Source of the DNA: Spirosoma profusum
GTDB lineage: Bacteria > Bacteroidota > Bacteroidia > Cytophagales > Spirosomataceae
Length of the DNA: 64,000 nucleotides
NCBI RefSeq assembly: GCF_014699005.1
Contig: NZ_JACWZY010000001.1
Span: forward strand, 248,001-312,000
Direction of reading: 5' to 3'
The notes beneath the pieces were generated by a model. The model was not told where the DNA came from, did not search any database, and worked only from the letters and a program-made list of their open reading frames with translations. A program made the position numbers and the translations under genes. Position 1 is the first letter of the stretch. Every line of letters starts with the position of its first letter. Shown piece after piece: positions 45,178 to 54,325 of the stretch.

Positions 45178-47597
45178 TACGTTCCTGTATCCACTTTACA
45201 ATCGGTTTCTTCCTGTTTCTGACCAACGTATTCGCTGCTTCAATCGACCTGTCGAAAGCACGTATCGTCACTACCGTAACAGATAAAAAAATCCTCGGCC
45301 GCACCGTTGAAATTCTCCAGCAGGAAGTTCAGAAACGTACTGGAATTCAGTTGCCTGTTGCTGCTAAATTTTCGAATGATAATCAACCTGTTATTGCACT
45401 AGCGCTGGAAAGTAACGTAGCGCAATTGCCTGCTACGTTCCGAACGGCAATTCAAACGCTACCCCAAACGAAGCAAGAAGGTTTTAAGCTGGTAACATTA
45501 ATCCCAAATAACGTAGTACTAATCGTGGGGTACGATGCACGCGGGCTGCTGTATGGTGTTGGGAAACTGCTACGTAATCTGGAGATGCGGCCGGGCAAAA
45601 TCAACGTATCGGAAAACCTGTCGATAGCCACTAGTCCACGTTATCCGATTCGCGGTCATCAGCTAGGCTATCGCCCTAAAACCAATGCTTATGATGCTTT
45701 TTCGGTAGCGCAATTCGACCAATATATTCGTGAATTGGCGCTGTTTGGCGCCAATAGCATCGAGATAATGCCGCCACGTACCGACGATGATTTCACGAGT
45801 CGGCACATGAAATTGCCCGCTATAAAGATGATTCACGAGCAATCGCGGATTTGCGCCGAATATGGGCTGGATGTCTGGATGTGGTATCCGAACATGGGCG
45901 AGAATTATACACACCCCGATTCCATTCAGAAAGAATTAGCGGAGCGCCATCAGATTTTTGCCGCCGTTCCGAAACTGGATGCGGTTTTTGTCCCCGGTGG
46001 CGACCCTGGCGAACTGGAACCTGACGTATTGTTTGCATGGCTGGAAAAAGAAGCGCAAGTCTTGCGTAAATATCATCCGAAGGCCAAAATCTGGGTTTCT
46101 CCGCAGGTATTTCGGCCTGCACAGCCGTGGTTTGATGCTTTCTATAAACACGTAAATCGCGGATACGACTGGTTCGGCGGGGTGGTTTTTGGGCCGTGGG
46201 TCAAGGTGCCCGTTGATGAACTTCGGAAACGTATCAATCCGAATATCCCCATTCGGCATTATCCCGATATTACGCACAATTACAGCTCGCAATATCCGGT
46301 ACCGCATTGGGATCTGGCCTGGGCCATGACGCTCGGTCGGGAGAGTATCAACCCACGCCCGCACGATGAAAAAGCGATTCATAATGCGCTTGATGAATAT
46401 GGTTCGGGTAGCATCAGCTATTCGGAAGGAACGAATGATGATGTCAATAAATTCGTCTGGAGCGATCAGGACTGGAACCCTGAAACGCCTGTTGTTGAGA
46501 CGCTACGTGATTACGCCCGGTTATTTATTGGTCCTGATTACATCGAATCCCTAGCGCAGGGAATAGTAGCGTTAGAGCAAAATTGGCGAGGTAACCTGCT
46601 CACCAATGACGCTGTCGACCGGACGCTGATGCAGTGGCAGGCAATGGAAAAAACGGCTCCCCGTAACGTACTGCAAAATCCACGTTTTCAAATGGGGCAA
46701 ATACGGGCGTATTATGATACGTACACCCGCCATCGACTCCAGTACGAAACCGATTTAGAGCGGCAAGCCCGTGAGCGACTGGAGTTTATTGGCCCTAATG
46801 GTTCATTAGCAGCTATCCGCGAAGCCAATACGATTCTGGAAAAAGCCTGGCAATCGCCCATCCTGCCAACGTATCGACAAACATGCTTTGCCTTAGCTGA
46901 CTCACTCTTCAAAAGTATCGGCGCTCAATTGACCATCGAAAAACATGGAGCCATGTCGGGGCGGGGGAATTTTGTGGATAATATTGATATTCCACTTAAC
47001 GACTCGCCCTGGCTGCAATCGCAACTGGCGCAGATTGAAAAAATAACGAATGAACAGGAACGGCAATTGAAAATTCGGGAGATGTTACACCGTACAGATC
47101 CTGGCCCCGGCGGATTTTACGACCATATTGGCTCACCAGAAAGTTGGCATCGTGTTGTTTCGGGTGAGCCTTGGGCGGAAGACCCCGGCAGTTTGCGTTC
47201 GCCCAGAACGGGATTTGGCGTGGGGTTGGTAGGTGTCGAATGGGTGGACGAAATCAAAGCAACGGGTTTCAAAGGTCAGATTACGCCCCGCGTCTGGATG
47301 AAACAGGCCAAAACGTTGTACGACCAGCCCCTAAAAATCGCCTATTCCGAACTTGATCCGACTGCTACGTATCGCCTTCGAATTGCTTACACCGGACGCT
47401 TCCGTTCGCGCATGAAACTCTCCACTGATGATGGGTCAACCATCCACGAATTTATCCAGACAGGCGAACAACCCATTTACGAATTCGACGTACCGAAAGC
47501 GGCTTCAGCCGACGGTTCCGTTACGTTCATCTGGACGTGCGGAGAAGGCGAACGCGGGTCGCAGGTAACCGAAATCTGGCTAATCCGGAAACCATAA
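45174..47597 (+). CDS. Secreted glycosidase-like protein with GH20-type N-terminal domain, family unassigned
   Basis: An 807-residue exported protein (signal cut near VFAA). Residues about 22-140 resemble the alpha/beta N-terminal domain of GH20, GH67 and GH84 enzymes (EVQKRTGIQLPV, GYDARGLLYGVGKLLR). A TIM-barrel region follows (YPIRGHQLGYR, WMWYPNMGENY, VFVPGGDPGELEPD, SYSEGTNDD), then a helical part and a C-terminal beta domain (YRLRIAYTGRF). I see no classical GH20 DE pair; the acidic cluster PGGDPGELEP is the best active-site guess. Its start overlaps the acyltransferase stop, so the two work together on the same glycan. Confidence 0.75.
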   Translation: MIRSCIHFTIGFFLFLTNVFAASIDLSKARIVTTVTDKKILGRTVEILQQEVQKRTGIQLPVAAKFSNDNQPVIALALESNVAQLPATFRTAIQTLPQTKQEGFKLVTLIPNNVVLIVGYDARGLLYGVGKLLRNLEMRPGKINVSENLSIATSPRYPIRGHQLGYRPKTNAYDAFSVAQFDQYIRELALFGANSIEIMPPRTDDDFTSRHMKLPAIKMIHEQSRICAEYGLDVWMWYPNMGENYTHPDSIQKELAERHQIFAAVPKLDAVFVPGGDPGELEPDVLFAWLEKEAQVLRKYHPKAKIWVSPQVFRPAQPWFDAFYKHVNRGYDWFGGVVFGPWVKVPVDELRKRINPNIPIRHYPDITHNYSSQYPVPHWDLAWAMTLGRESINPRPHDEKAIHNALDEYGSGSISYSEGTNDDVNKFVWSDQDWNPETPVVETLRDYARLFIGPDYIESLAQGIVALEQNWRGNLLTNDAVDRTLMQWQAMEKTAPRNVLQNPRFQMGQIRAYYDTYTRHRLQYETDLERQARERLEFIGPNGSLAAIREANTILEKAWQSPILPTYRQTCFALADSLFKSIGAQLTIEKHGAMSGRGNFVDNIDIPLNDSPWLQSQLAQIEKITNEQERQLKIREMLHRTDPGPGGFYDHIGSPESWHRVVSGEPWAEDPGSLRSPRTGFGVGLVGVEWVDEIKATGFKGQITPRVWMKQAKTLYDQPLKIAYSELDPTATYRLRIAYTGRFRSRMKLSTDDGSTIHEFIQTGEQPIYEFDVPKAASADGSVTFIWTCGEGERGSQVTEIWLIRKP

Positions 47598-47599
47598 AA

Positions 47600-47635
47600 A
47601 ATCGCTCTGTAGCTGTTTCTAGCTACAGAGCGATT
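47600..47635 (+). terminator. Perfect 15-bp stem-loop after the glycosidase-like gene
   Basis: Arms AATCGCTCTGTAGCT and its exact complement with a 6-nt loop, three bases after the stop. A tract of A precedes the left arm, so on the opposite strand a T-run follows the hairpin: it can end transcription of both the plus gene and the minus pseudogene remnant. Confidence 0.85.
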
Positions 47636-47651
47636 ACAGTATCTACCTCGA

Positions 47652-48547
47652 TTACTGATTGGTTTTCTTTATTTCTTCTACGAATTCTACAGATACGCCA
47701 ACCAATCGGGCCATCTCTGCCGTAGAGAAATTAGTTTCCCGAAGGAGGGTTTTGGTAAACGTAGTATCTTTTTCTTTCGCCTTTTCCAGACCTTCTTTTA
47801 GGCCCTCTTTTCTGGCTCTGTCGAGCAAAAATTCTTCGATGCCCATTGGTTTGTTACTTTGTATTATGAAATCAATCTCTTGTTCAAATTTATCATTTGC
47901 TGCTGGTTTTCCAACCGAACATAGTAGCGCAGAAAAGTCAGCAAACGCCGAACTTTGCTCTTGGACAAATGGCTATTTAACAAACCTTTTGCTAAGCTTA
48001 ACTTCAAATCTAGCAGCTCGTCCTTGTGTAGAGATTTGCTTTTCAGCGCCGTTTTTACTGTTAACACAACCAACGCAAAAGGGTTAGGATCTGCCAATAA
48101 ATCAGCCTCGTTCTGATCACGAATTTTATAAGTGTTGTATTGGTAACGTAGCATCGTGCCGAGACACGCCTGCTCATACTTATCGGGATGATATCGTTTG
48201 TGGCCGTCCGTAAAAATAGCGAAAGCAGTAATGGGCTAGCGATACTTGTCGAATATGCGGTAATAGTACTGAAACATCCGTTCGGCAAAATGCGGGTCTT
48301 TATAACCCTGTACTTCAATATGAACCAGAATCCACTGCTCTATTGGTTTGCCAGCCTTTTGGGTAAAAACTTTTACCAGTTTATCGACGTAGCGGGGCTG
48401 GTACGTGTCCTGTTCGGGTGGGAACAACTGTTCAAGTTCTTTATCGAGGTATCCAAAGCCTTTGTCGAAATCAAACAGGTCGTCGGCGTTTGGGTAAAAG
48501 AATCGCAGAAAATCGTCGAATACATCTTCCAGAATGGCTTTCCACAA
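47652..48547 (-). pseudogene. Rpn-family recombination-promoting nuclease, inactivated
   Basis: Three reading pieces line up to one Rpn/PD-(D/E)XK transposase-like protein. The first (48547-48236) holds ILEDVFDDFLRFFYPNAD and the nuclease strand ILVHIEVQG, and stops at a TAG near 48236-48238. The same frame goes straight on after it with PITAFAIFTDGHKRYHP, as intact homologs would read. A frameshift near 47890-47910 then moves the C-terminal part (EQEIDFIIQSNKPMG, EEFLLDRARKEGLKEG) to another frame ending at 47652. No ATG opens the first piece. It is a decayed single gene; no flanking inverted repeats were seen. Confidence 0.85.
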
Positions 48548-48733
48548 CGTATCATCGCGTTTAATCAGTGCTGAAATACAGCTTTATAGTTTACTGTGCA
48601 CGTTAGACGCCAAAAAGCCGGATTGGTTTCTATCTAGCCAAAACATAAGCTGAATAATCAAAATGGCTTTTCACATTACGTACTGTCTTTCGCTAACTTG
48701 GCCCTAACTATTTAGCCGATATTCCGATTGTCG

Positions 48734-49651
48734 ATGAAACACACATACTGGCTCCTGATTCTTGGTTTTTTGATGAGTTACACTCTGCCCAATGACGTAG
48801 CACATACTGTTGAAGACCCCGCCTTTCCAAGTGAGTTAGTCAATTTTACGTCTTATAAAAACAACCCTGTTTTTAATGGAACAGGTACGGCTACCTGGGA
48901 TGAGATGATTCGCGAGCGAGGCTACATTCTACATGAGGGTGATACGTATCATTTATGGTATACAGGCTATAAAAAAGGCAAAGGTGAGCCAATGAAACTA
49001 GGCTATGCTACGTCGACGGACGGACTGAACTGGACGCGCTACGTGGGAAACCCGATTCATACCGAAACCTGGGTCGAAGATATGTCGGTGATTAACGTTG
49101 ATGGAATGTATTATATGTTCGCTGAGGGCAAGGGCGACATCGCTCATTTACTGACCTCAACAGACCGGATTCACTGGCAGGAACGTGGCCCGCTCGATAT
49201 TCGCTACGTTAATGGCAAACCACTCAGCGAAGGACCTTTTGGTACGCCCGCTATCTGGAAAGAAAAAGATACATGGTACCTCTTTTACGAACGTAACGAC
49301 GAAGCTGTCTGGCTGGCAACCTCGAAAGATTTGAAAACCTGGACGAACGTGCAGGATGAGCCGGTCCTGAAAAAAGGGCCTGATGAATATGACAGTCACG
49401 CCGTAGCAATGAACCAGATTATTCGCTACAAAGGTCACTACTATGCCTATTACCACGCTTCAGCCTTCAAAGATTGGCGCGAGTGGTCGACCAACGTAGC
49501 GGTGTCGGATGATTTGATTCACTGGAAAAAATACCCCGGAAATCCTATTGTTGGCAGCAATTGCTCCAGTAGCATCCTCGTCCCTGATGGTGATACGTAT
49601 CGTTTATATACCATGCATCCGGCAGTAAATGTGTATTTGCCGAATAAATAA
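48734..49651 (+). CDS. Secreted five-bladed-propeller glycosidase (GH43/GH32/GH130-like)
   Basis: A 305-residue exported protein (signal peptide, hydrophobic core LLILGFLMSY). Repeated blade motifs are visible: YHLWYTGYKKG, KLGYATSTDGLNWTR, YYMFAEGKGD, WYLFYERNDEAVWLATS, YYAYYHAS. Acidic residues in the first blade (WDEMIRERG), in WVEDMSV and in YDSHAVA are candidates for the active site. This is the fold of GH43, GH32/68, GH62 and GH130, but the exact family is not settled. The ATG at 48734 is preferred over TTG 48728. It stands alone downstream of the Rpn pseudogene and ends at a strong hairpin. Confidence 0.83.
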   Translation: MKHTYWLLILGFLMSYTLPNDVAHTVEDPAFPSELVNFTSYKNNPVFNGTGTATWDEMIRERGYILHEGDTYHLWYTGYKKGKGEPMKLGYATSTDGLNWTRYVGNPIHTETWVEDMSVINVDGMYYMFAEGKGDIAHLLTSTDRIHWQERGPLDIRYVNGKPLSEGPFGTPAIWKEKDTWYLFYERNDEAVWLATSKDLKTWTNVQDEPVLKKGPDEYDSHAVAMNQIIRYKGHYYAYYHASAFKDWREWSTNVAVSDDLIHWKKYPGNPIVGSNCSSSILVPDGDTYRLYTMHPAVNVYLPNK

Positions 49652-49675
49652 AAAAGTGCAAAAGAGACTATTTAG

Positions 49676-49714
49676 TTGGGACGTTTCAAAACGATAAGAT
49701 ATGAAACGTCCCAA
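49676..49714. terminator. Bidirectional hairpin between convergent genes
   Basis: Perfect 13-bp arms TTGGGACGTTTCA and TGAAACGTCCCAA with a 13-nt loop, between the propeller glycosidase (plus, stop 49651) and the giant SdrD-B protein (minus, stop 49747). Confidence 0.8.
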
Positions 49715-49746
49715 TAAGTATATTCCAAGTACAACCAAAGCAAAAA

Positions 49747-52700
49747 TTAGCGAACTGGATCGCCAATTCGTTTACTACGTTTGGTTTGTATTAGCACGAA
49801 AGGAACACAAATCTCGGCTGGACAACCACAAGCTGTTGGAGTAAACAATACCGTTACGTCCGTGTAACACCCCGCCTGATTGTAGACGCGTACCGTATAC
49901 GCTTGTGCCAACGTAACACTGGCGAGCGTAGAGACAATGATCCCGTTAGCTGGAATGGCTTGTGGTACTCCAGATAAAGAGCCGGTGAAGCTAGACCCCT
50001 GCGAATATTGATACGTATAATTGCTCTGAAAACCAGCCAAAACAATCTGTCCGTTGCTTTGTGCTGTGTTTCCCACACAGGTAGCCGGAATAGCCTGAGC
50101 CTGGTAGTGCGGAATCGAGTCCTCTTCAATAATAAATGGACAGCAGCTAAAGTCAGAACATTGACCATTTTGGTTGTCGACAACCAGCGAATAAGCTCCC
50201 ACTGCCGTTACGTTAACTATATTACTCGTAGCGCCCGGAATGGGTTGGCCATCTTTAAACCACTGATAATGACTACGCCCGGTTGGCGCAGTCAGCTTAA
50301 ACTCAAACACTTCATCGGCACAAATTCGAGCCGGGATAGAGGTACATACAGATACGGTATCGCCGGGAATGAAGGCAGCATTGTGTACTATCCCTGTACT
50401 ATCAGCAACGCCCTGTAAGGTTAGCGACAGGCTTTGGCCTGCACCAATGGATGAGATAGTCCATGTACTCACCGGATTTCCTTTTGTAAACGTAGTGCCA
50501 ATTGGCGACGTAGCTGAGTTAGCTACATAGGTGAGTCCTACGCTCATCGAATCCTTAACCACTACGTTGTTGGCCGACGTAGTACCCGTGTTGGTCAGAA
50601 CGACAGTATACGAAATAATCTCGCCAAGCCGCGCTTTGGATTTGTCAACCATTTTGTGGAGTTCTAATGAAGCCGTAGTACAACTCATTGGTGCTGTGTA
50701 GGTGGTTGATGACGTACTGCACGAAGCTAAAGTAGCCGTCACCGTATGGCTGGCTCCGTCTGAAGAAAGTCCATTAAAATGAGCCGTATAAGTAGCCGAA
50801 TTAACGGCGGACGTGGCGAAGGTGAGGCTTTCGCTCCCGTGGGTAACCGTCAAAATACCTGTAGTCGGGTTTTCAACCGTAACGACTGCGGTTGCTGAGT
50901 AAGTGTTTGTTGCCGAGGCACAAAGCCCGGCTGTGACGGATGCTGACAAGTTACAAGGTGTAGCTACATTACAACTGGCTTGAGCTAACGTAGTGCTGAC
51001 AACGGTATAGCAAGAAGGACCATTATAGAGTACTACGTTGTATGCTGTACCGATACTGCTCGTCGGATTGCTCAGACCCGTAAATGATACGTATGAAGTG
51101 GAAACCGGCTGACTACCAGCCGCTGTATACGATGGAATGCCGCTTGTGACCAGAAAAACTTTGTCGGCATTCTGAATAGTACCAATTGTAATGCTGGCAT
51201 TACTTTGGGCAGTGCCAGCATCACAGGTCGCTAACGTAGTACTGATAACACCAATTGTAGTGGGTGAGCACGTAAAACCTACATCGAGTGTATGATCGAT
51301 ACGTCCGTAAGCACCTGTTGTCAGGCTAATGACTGGTGCTGTAATCCCTGCTACGTTGTCGACCTGGGCATCTGAATCGTTTCGATCGTTAGCTGTCGCT
51401 GAAGCGCTATTGGACGTAGTAAGCAAATACTTCCCATTGTTGAGCGTAAGTACGCCGTCTGCAAATTGGCTACCTGTGCCAAACACAAGTTGATAAGGCG
51501 TATTGGGTAGCAAACCAGTCGTTGAAACTGTGCCGGTTACCGTGCTGCTGGTTGGCACATTATTGAAATAATATTCTCCATTTGTATTCGTAACGGTTGC
51601 CGTAACCAAAGTTCCGCTTCTATAAAGCGAAACGTGTACACCCGGCAAAACGGACTCACACGCTTCCTGAACACCGTCTTTGTTCTCATCCAGCCAGACG
51701 CGGTTACCAATTTCAAGCAGTTGTTGCTGATCGCATAGTAGTTCCAGATCACCCAAACCGGCTGCCTTACCAAATGTACCATCACGCGTCCCCGATGTTG
51801 GCGACGAATAAAGTGCGAAGGCGTTATTAACCGAGCCATTCGTATTATTCATGTGTCGAATCCCCCCTGAAAAAGGAATAAAGTTGTAGGGGGTATTAAT
51901 GCCCGTTGGGTCCATAACCCCGGCAACTACCTCACCTGAACCGGGCCGCAAGGCTAATGTCCCTAAACCAATTTCTGCATGATACAGACCGTCTGAGCCA
52001 GCACCTGCTCCTGAGTCATCCACGTAAAACTCACCAAAACCCGGTCCCTGATTATTGCTGGGTCGACTACCAACGGAAGGTCCTGCTTTAGCCGCATTTT
52101 CTAAAACGAATACGCCTTGTCTAGAAAAAGCCCGTAGAATGTCGCCAGCGACGCGTCCACTATAATCACCACTTCCCGACGGACTATAATTTCGATGCCC
52201 CTGCTGTAAACCGGCCCGGTCGCTGAGCGCCAGGATCATGGAGCCGTCCGTGTCAAATTCGATATCTGTCAGGATCGGTTGTGGATGGATCAGGGTAATA
52301 GAAGCATTCGAGCCGCTGCTGAATGTTATGGATGTAATCTGACTTGCGAATGAATTAGTCCAGGGAAACCAGCCTGTTATGTTTGCATCTGCCCAATCCG
52401 CGTAGCCTTTGGGGTAGGTGAGGGGAAAGTCAAAAATGGGTTGTGTGTTGAACGTATTGGTCGTTGGGTCAAACGAAAATACGCCAGCTCGTAAATTTGA
52501 TTTGGTACCCGATAACGCATCACAAACTGACCCAACATAGACCTTACCTTTTGAAAACTTGACAGCCCAGGAGCGTTGCGTACCTCCCACGCAGCCTAAA
52601 CCCGGAATGGCATGAGGGCCGCTTTTGAGGCTTATATCACTGGTATTGAGTGTTATATTGTAAACGCTTAGATCAAGTGCATAGAGCGAATTGTTCTTAA

Positions 52701-54063
52701 TATTCATCAAATAGAGCGTGTTACCATCACTGGACATACTCATACCGCCAATCCCAACGGTCCCGATCAAACTAAACGACTGTGGATCGGCTGAAGGCTG
52801 GGCTTTATCACCCACCAGTCCCCGCGCCGTGTTAGAAGGAACGCTACTTGCACCGACATCAATCCCAAAACTGCTCAGGTTAATGTAAGTAGGTATTGAC
52901 GGACTGTTCTGGTTCGTCAGGTTGGTAATATAGATCGCATCCAATCCTCCCGGACCTAAACCCGCGTGACGTTTCAGGGTAGCCGCGCTAAAAAGTCGCT
53001 TCGTGATTTTATTGTAAGCCTGCGCCCATAACGTACCCGTCTGCGATGTGGCCATACTGAACGACCTTGCCGTACTTGTTCCATTTCCCGCTGAATTGTA
53101 AGGAATGCCAATCAATCCCTGGCTCGTTCCAGCAGTGCCTGCCACCAGGGGATTTCCACTTGTATATAAAGGTAAAACCAGAAGTGGGTTATCCTGACAA
53201 TAATCTGTTGGATCACTGACGCCCAAGTTTACATTACAGCTACTTTGAGTAATAAATTGTACCGTTGTGCGGCTATCGATACCTTGCCGTGTAGAACTAC
53301 CGGCATACATTTCAGGAATTGTTGAAAATTCAACACGTACCGGATACGTCAGAGATGCGCTCGTTGTCCAGACACCATACATATCGGTTGTTGCTGAAAC
53401 CGGATTGCCGATGCATGGATAGATTGTTATCGTAATCCCAGCTACTCCATTGGTCTCGCCAGCGTCTTTGATGCCGTTCGCATTGTAATCATTATAAACC
53501 TGCCCGCCTAAACTTCCTGATGAACATACAGTTGCTAAACAGGATGCTGGCGTGGTATACGATCTTGTTGCTGAGCAAATTGCACTATTTGAGAACTGTG
53601 CAGTTACAGTGCCGGTTGCTCCTGTTGCATTTACTTCAAAGGCGATAACCTGGGGCGAAACAATTGTCTGTGATCCAGTTGGAGTCGATGTTCCGCCATT
53701 TCCGTACTTAACTGTAATTGCGCCAGGTGTAATCGTTCGGCTCTGCGCTCCTGTAGTTATAACGATATGCCTATTTGTAGGAGCGTTTTGCCAGGCGACT
53801 TCAACGCTAACCGTTGCTTTACTGACTCCACTCAGGGAGTAACAGCCTGATGTAGTGACTCTACTAATGGTAAGCGAGCATTGCGCTTTTGTTGAATCAA
53901 TGGGAAAGATGAATACTACTAGTGTTATGAATAACTTGACTAATAATGCATATTTCTCGTGATGAGCTGTTCCTGAATAAAATGTTTTGACGCAAACAAG
54001 TTGAGTTGGTAAAGCGAATTTGTAAACAGAATCTTTACTCTTAGTACAAAATAAAGTGACCAT
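49747..54063 (-). CDS. Giant secreted protein with two SdrD-B domains, a DUF11 domain and a Cys-Pro C-terminal tail
   Basis: A 1438-residue protein. The hydrophobic signal core (KLFITLVVFIFPI) is reached only after about 42 residues; no later ATG is available, so either the n-region is long or translation starts at GTG/TTG inside. Order: beta domain (60-180), SdrD-B repeat with YNDYNANGIKDAGE (185-275), a long beta-rich part that looks like a propeller (MSMSSDGNTLYLM; 290-800), second SdrD-B (WLDENKDGVQEACE), two Cys-rich modules, DUF11 (ISYTVVLTNTG), Ig-like, then a short tail CGCPAEICVPFV ending in Lys/Arg-rich residues. Dx(D/N)xxG loops suggest calcium. It is a cell-surface or released protein; no standard T9SS domain is seen. 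Confidence 0.85.
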   Translation of the reverse strand: MVTLFCTKSKDSVYKFALPTQLVCVKTFYSGTAHHEKYALLVKLFITLVVFIFPIDSTKAQCSLTISRVTTSGCYSLSGVSKATVSVEVAWQNAPTNRHIVITTGAQSRTITPGAITVKYGNGGTSTPTGSQTIVSPQVIAFEVNATGATGTVTAQFSNSAICSATRSYTTPASCLATVCSSGSLGGQVYNDYNANGIKDAGETNGVAGITITIYPCIGNPVSATTDMYGVWTTSASLTYPVRVEFSTIPEMYAGSSTRQGIDSRTTVQFITQSSCNVNLGVSDPTDYCQDNPLLVLPLYTSGNPLVAGTAGTSQGLIGIPYNSAGNGTSTARSFSMATSQTGTLWAQAYNKITKRLFSAATLKRHAGLGPGGLDAIYITNLTNQNSPSIPTYINLSSFGIDVGASSVPSNTARGLVGDKAQPSADPQSFSLIGTVGIGGMSMSSDGNTLYLMNIKNNSLYALDLSVYNITLNTSDISLKSGPHAIPGLGCVGGTQRSWAVKFSKGKVYVGSVCDALSGTKSNLRAGVFSFDPTTNTFNTQPIFDFPLTYPKGYADWADANITGWFPWTNSFASQITSITFSSGSNASITLIHPQPILTDIEFDTDGSMILALSDRAGLQQGHRNYSPSGSGDYSGRVAGDILRAFSRQGVFVLENAAKAGPSVGSRPSNNQGPGFGEFYVDDSGAGAGSDGLYHAEIGLGTLALRPGSGEVVAGVMDPTGINTPYNFIPFSGGIRHMNNTNGSVNNAFALYSSPTSGTRDGTFGKAAGLGDLELLCDQQQLLEIGNRVWLDENKDGVQEACESVLPGVHVSLYRSGTLVTATVTNTNGEYYFNNVPTSSTVTGTVSTTGLLPNTPYQLVFGTGSQFADGVLTLNNGKYLLTTSNSASATANDRNDSDAQVDNVAGITAPVISLTTGAYGRIDHTLDVGFTCSPTTIGVISTTLATCDAGTAQSNASITIGTIQNADKVFLVTSGIPSYTAAGSQPVSTSYVSFTGLSNPTSSIGTAYNVVLYNGPSCYTVVSTTLAQASCNVATPCNLSASVTAGLCASATNTYSATAVVTVENPTTGILTVTHGSESLTFATSAVNSATYTAHFNGLSSDGASHTVTATLASCSTSSTTYTAPMSCTTASLELHKMVDKSKARLGEIISYTVVLTNTGTTSANNVVVKDSMSVGLTYVANSATSPIGTTFTKGNPVSTWTISSIGAGQSLSLTLQGVADSTGIVHNAAFIPGDTVSVCTSIPARICADEVFEFKLTAPTGRSHYQWFKDGQPIPGATSNIVNVTAVGAYSLVVDNQNGQCSDFSCCPFIIEEDSIPHYQAQAIPATCVGNTAQSNGQIVLAGFQSNYTYQYSQGSSFTGSLSGVPQAIPANGIIVSTLASVTLAQAYTVRVYNQAGCYTDVTVLFTPTACGCPAEICVPFVLIQTKRSKRIGDPVR

Positions 54064-54325
54064 AATCGTGAGATTTGTATGCTAAAAGAGTTACGTAATA
54101 GGCTCTTTTATGACAAAGCTCATGCCATCACTTCTGTATATTTATTTACTTAGTATTTTTTATCACAGAAACTGTATATAAATAGCAATTGAGTACACTG
54201 AATTGTCAGTTTCACTCAAAAGGATTCCTTTCGTTACAACATACATGCCAAGTGTATACTTATGAAGTATCAAAGTGGATAAAAGTTAAAATGAAAGTGC
54301 CAAACAGGGATTCCTGTACTATGGA
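54064..54325. other. AT-rich gap upstream of the giant SdrD-B gene
   Basis: A 262-bp AT-rich stretch between the giant gene start and the stop of the 364-residue gene on the same strand. It should contain the giant gene's promoter. No hairpin or small gene was recognised. Confidence 0.45.

Noticed and set aside
47652..48547. An insertion sequence at the Rpn gene
   Set aside because: Rpn genes are called transposase-like, but no terminal inverted repeats or target-site duplication could be seen.
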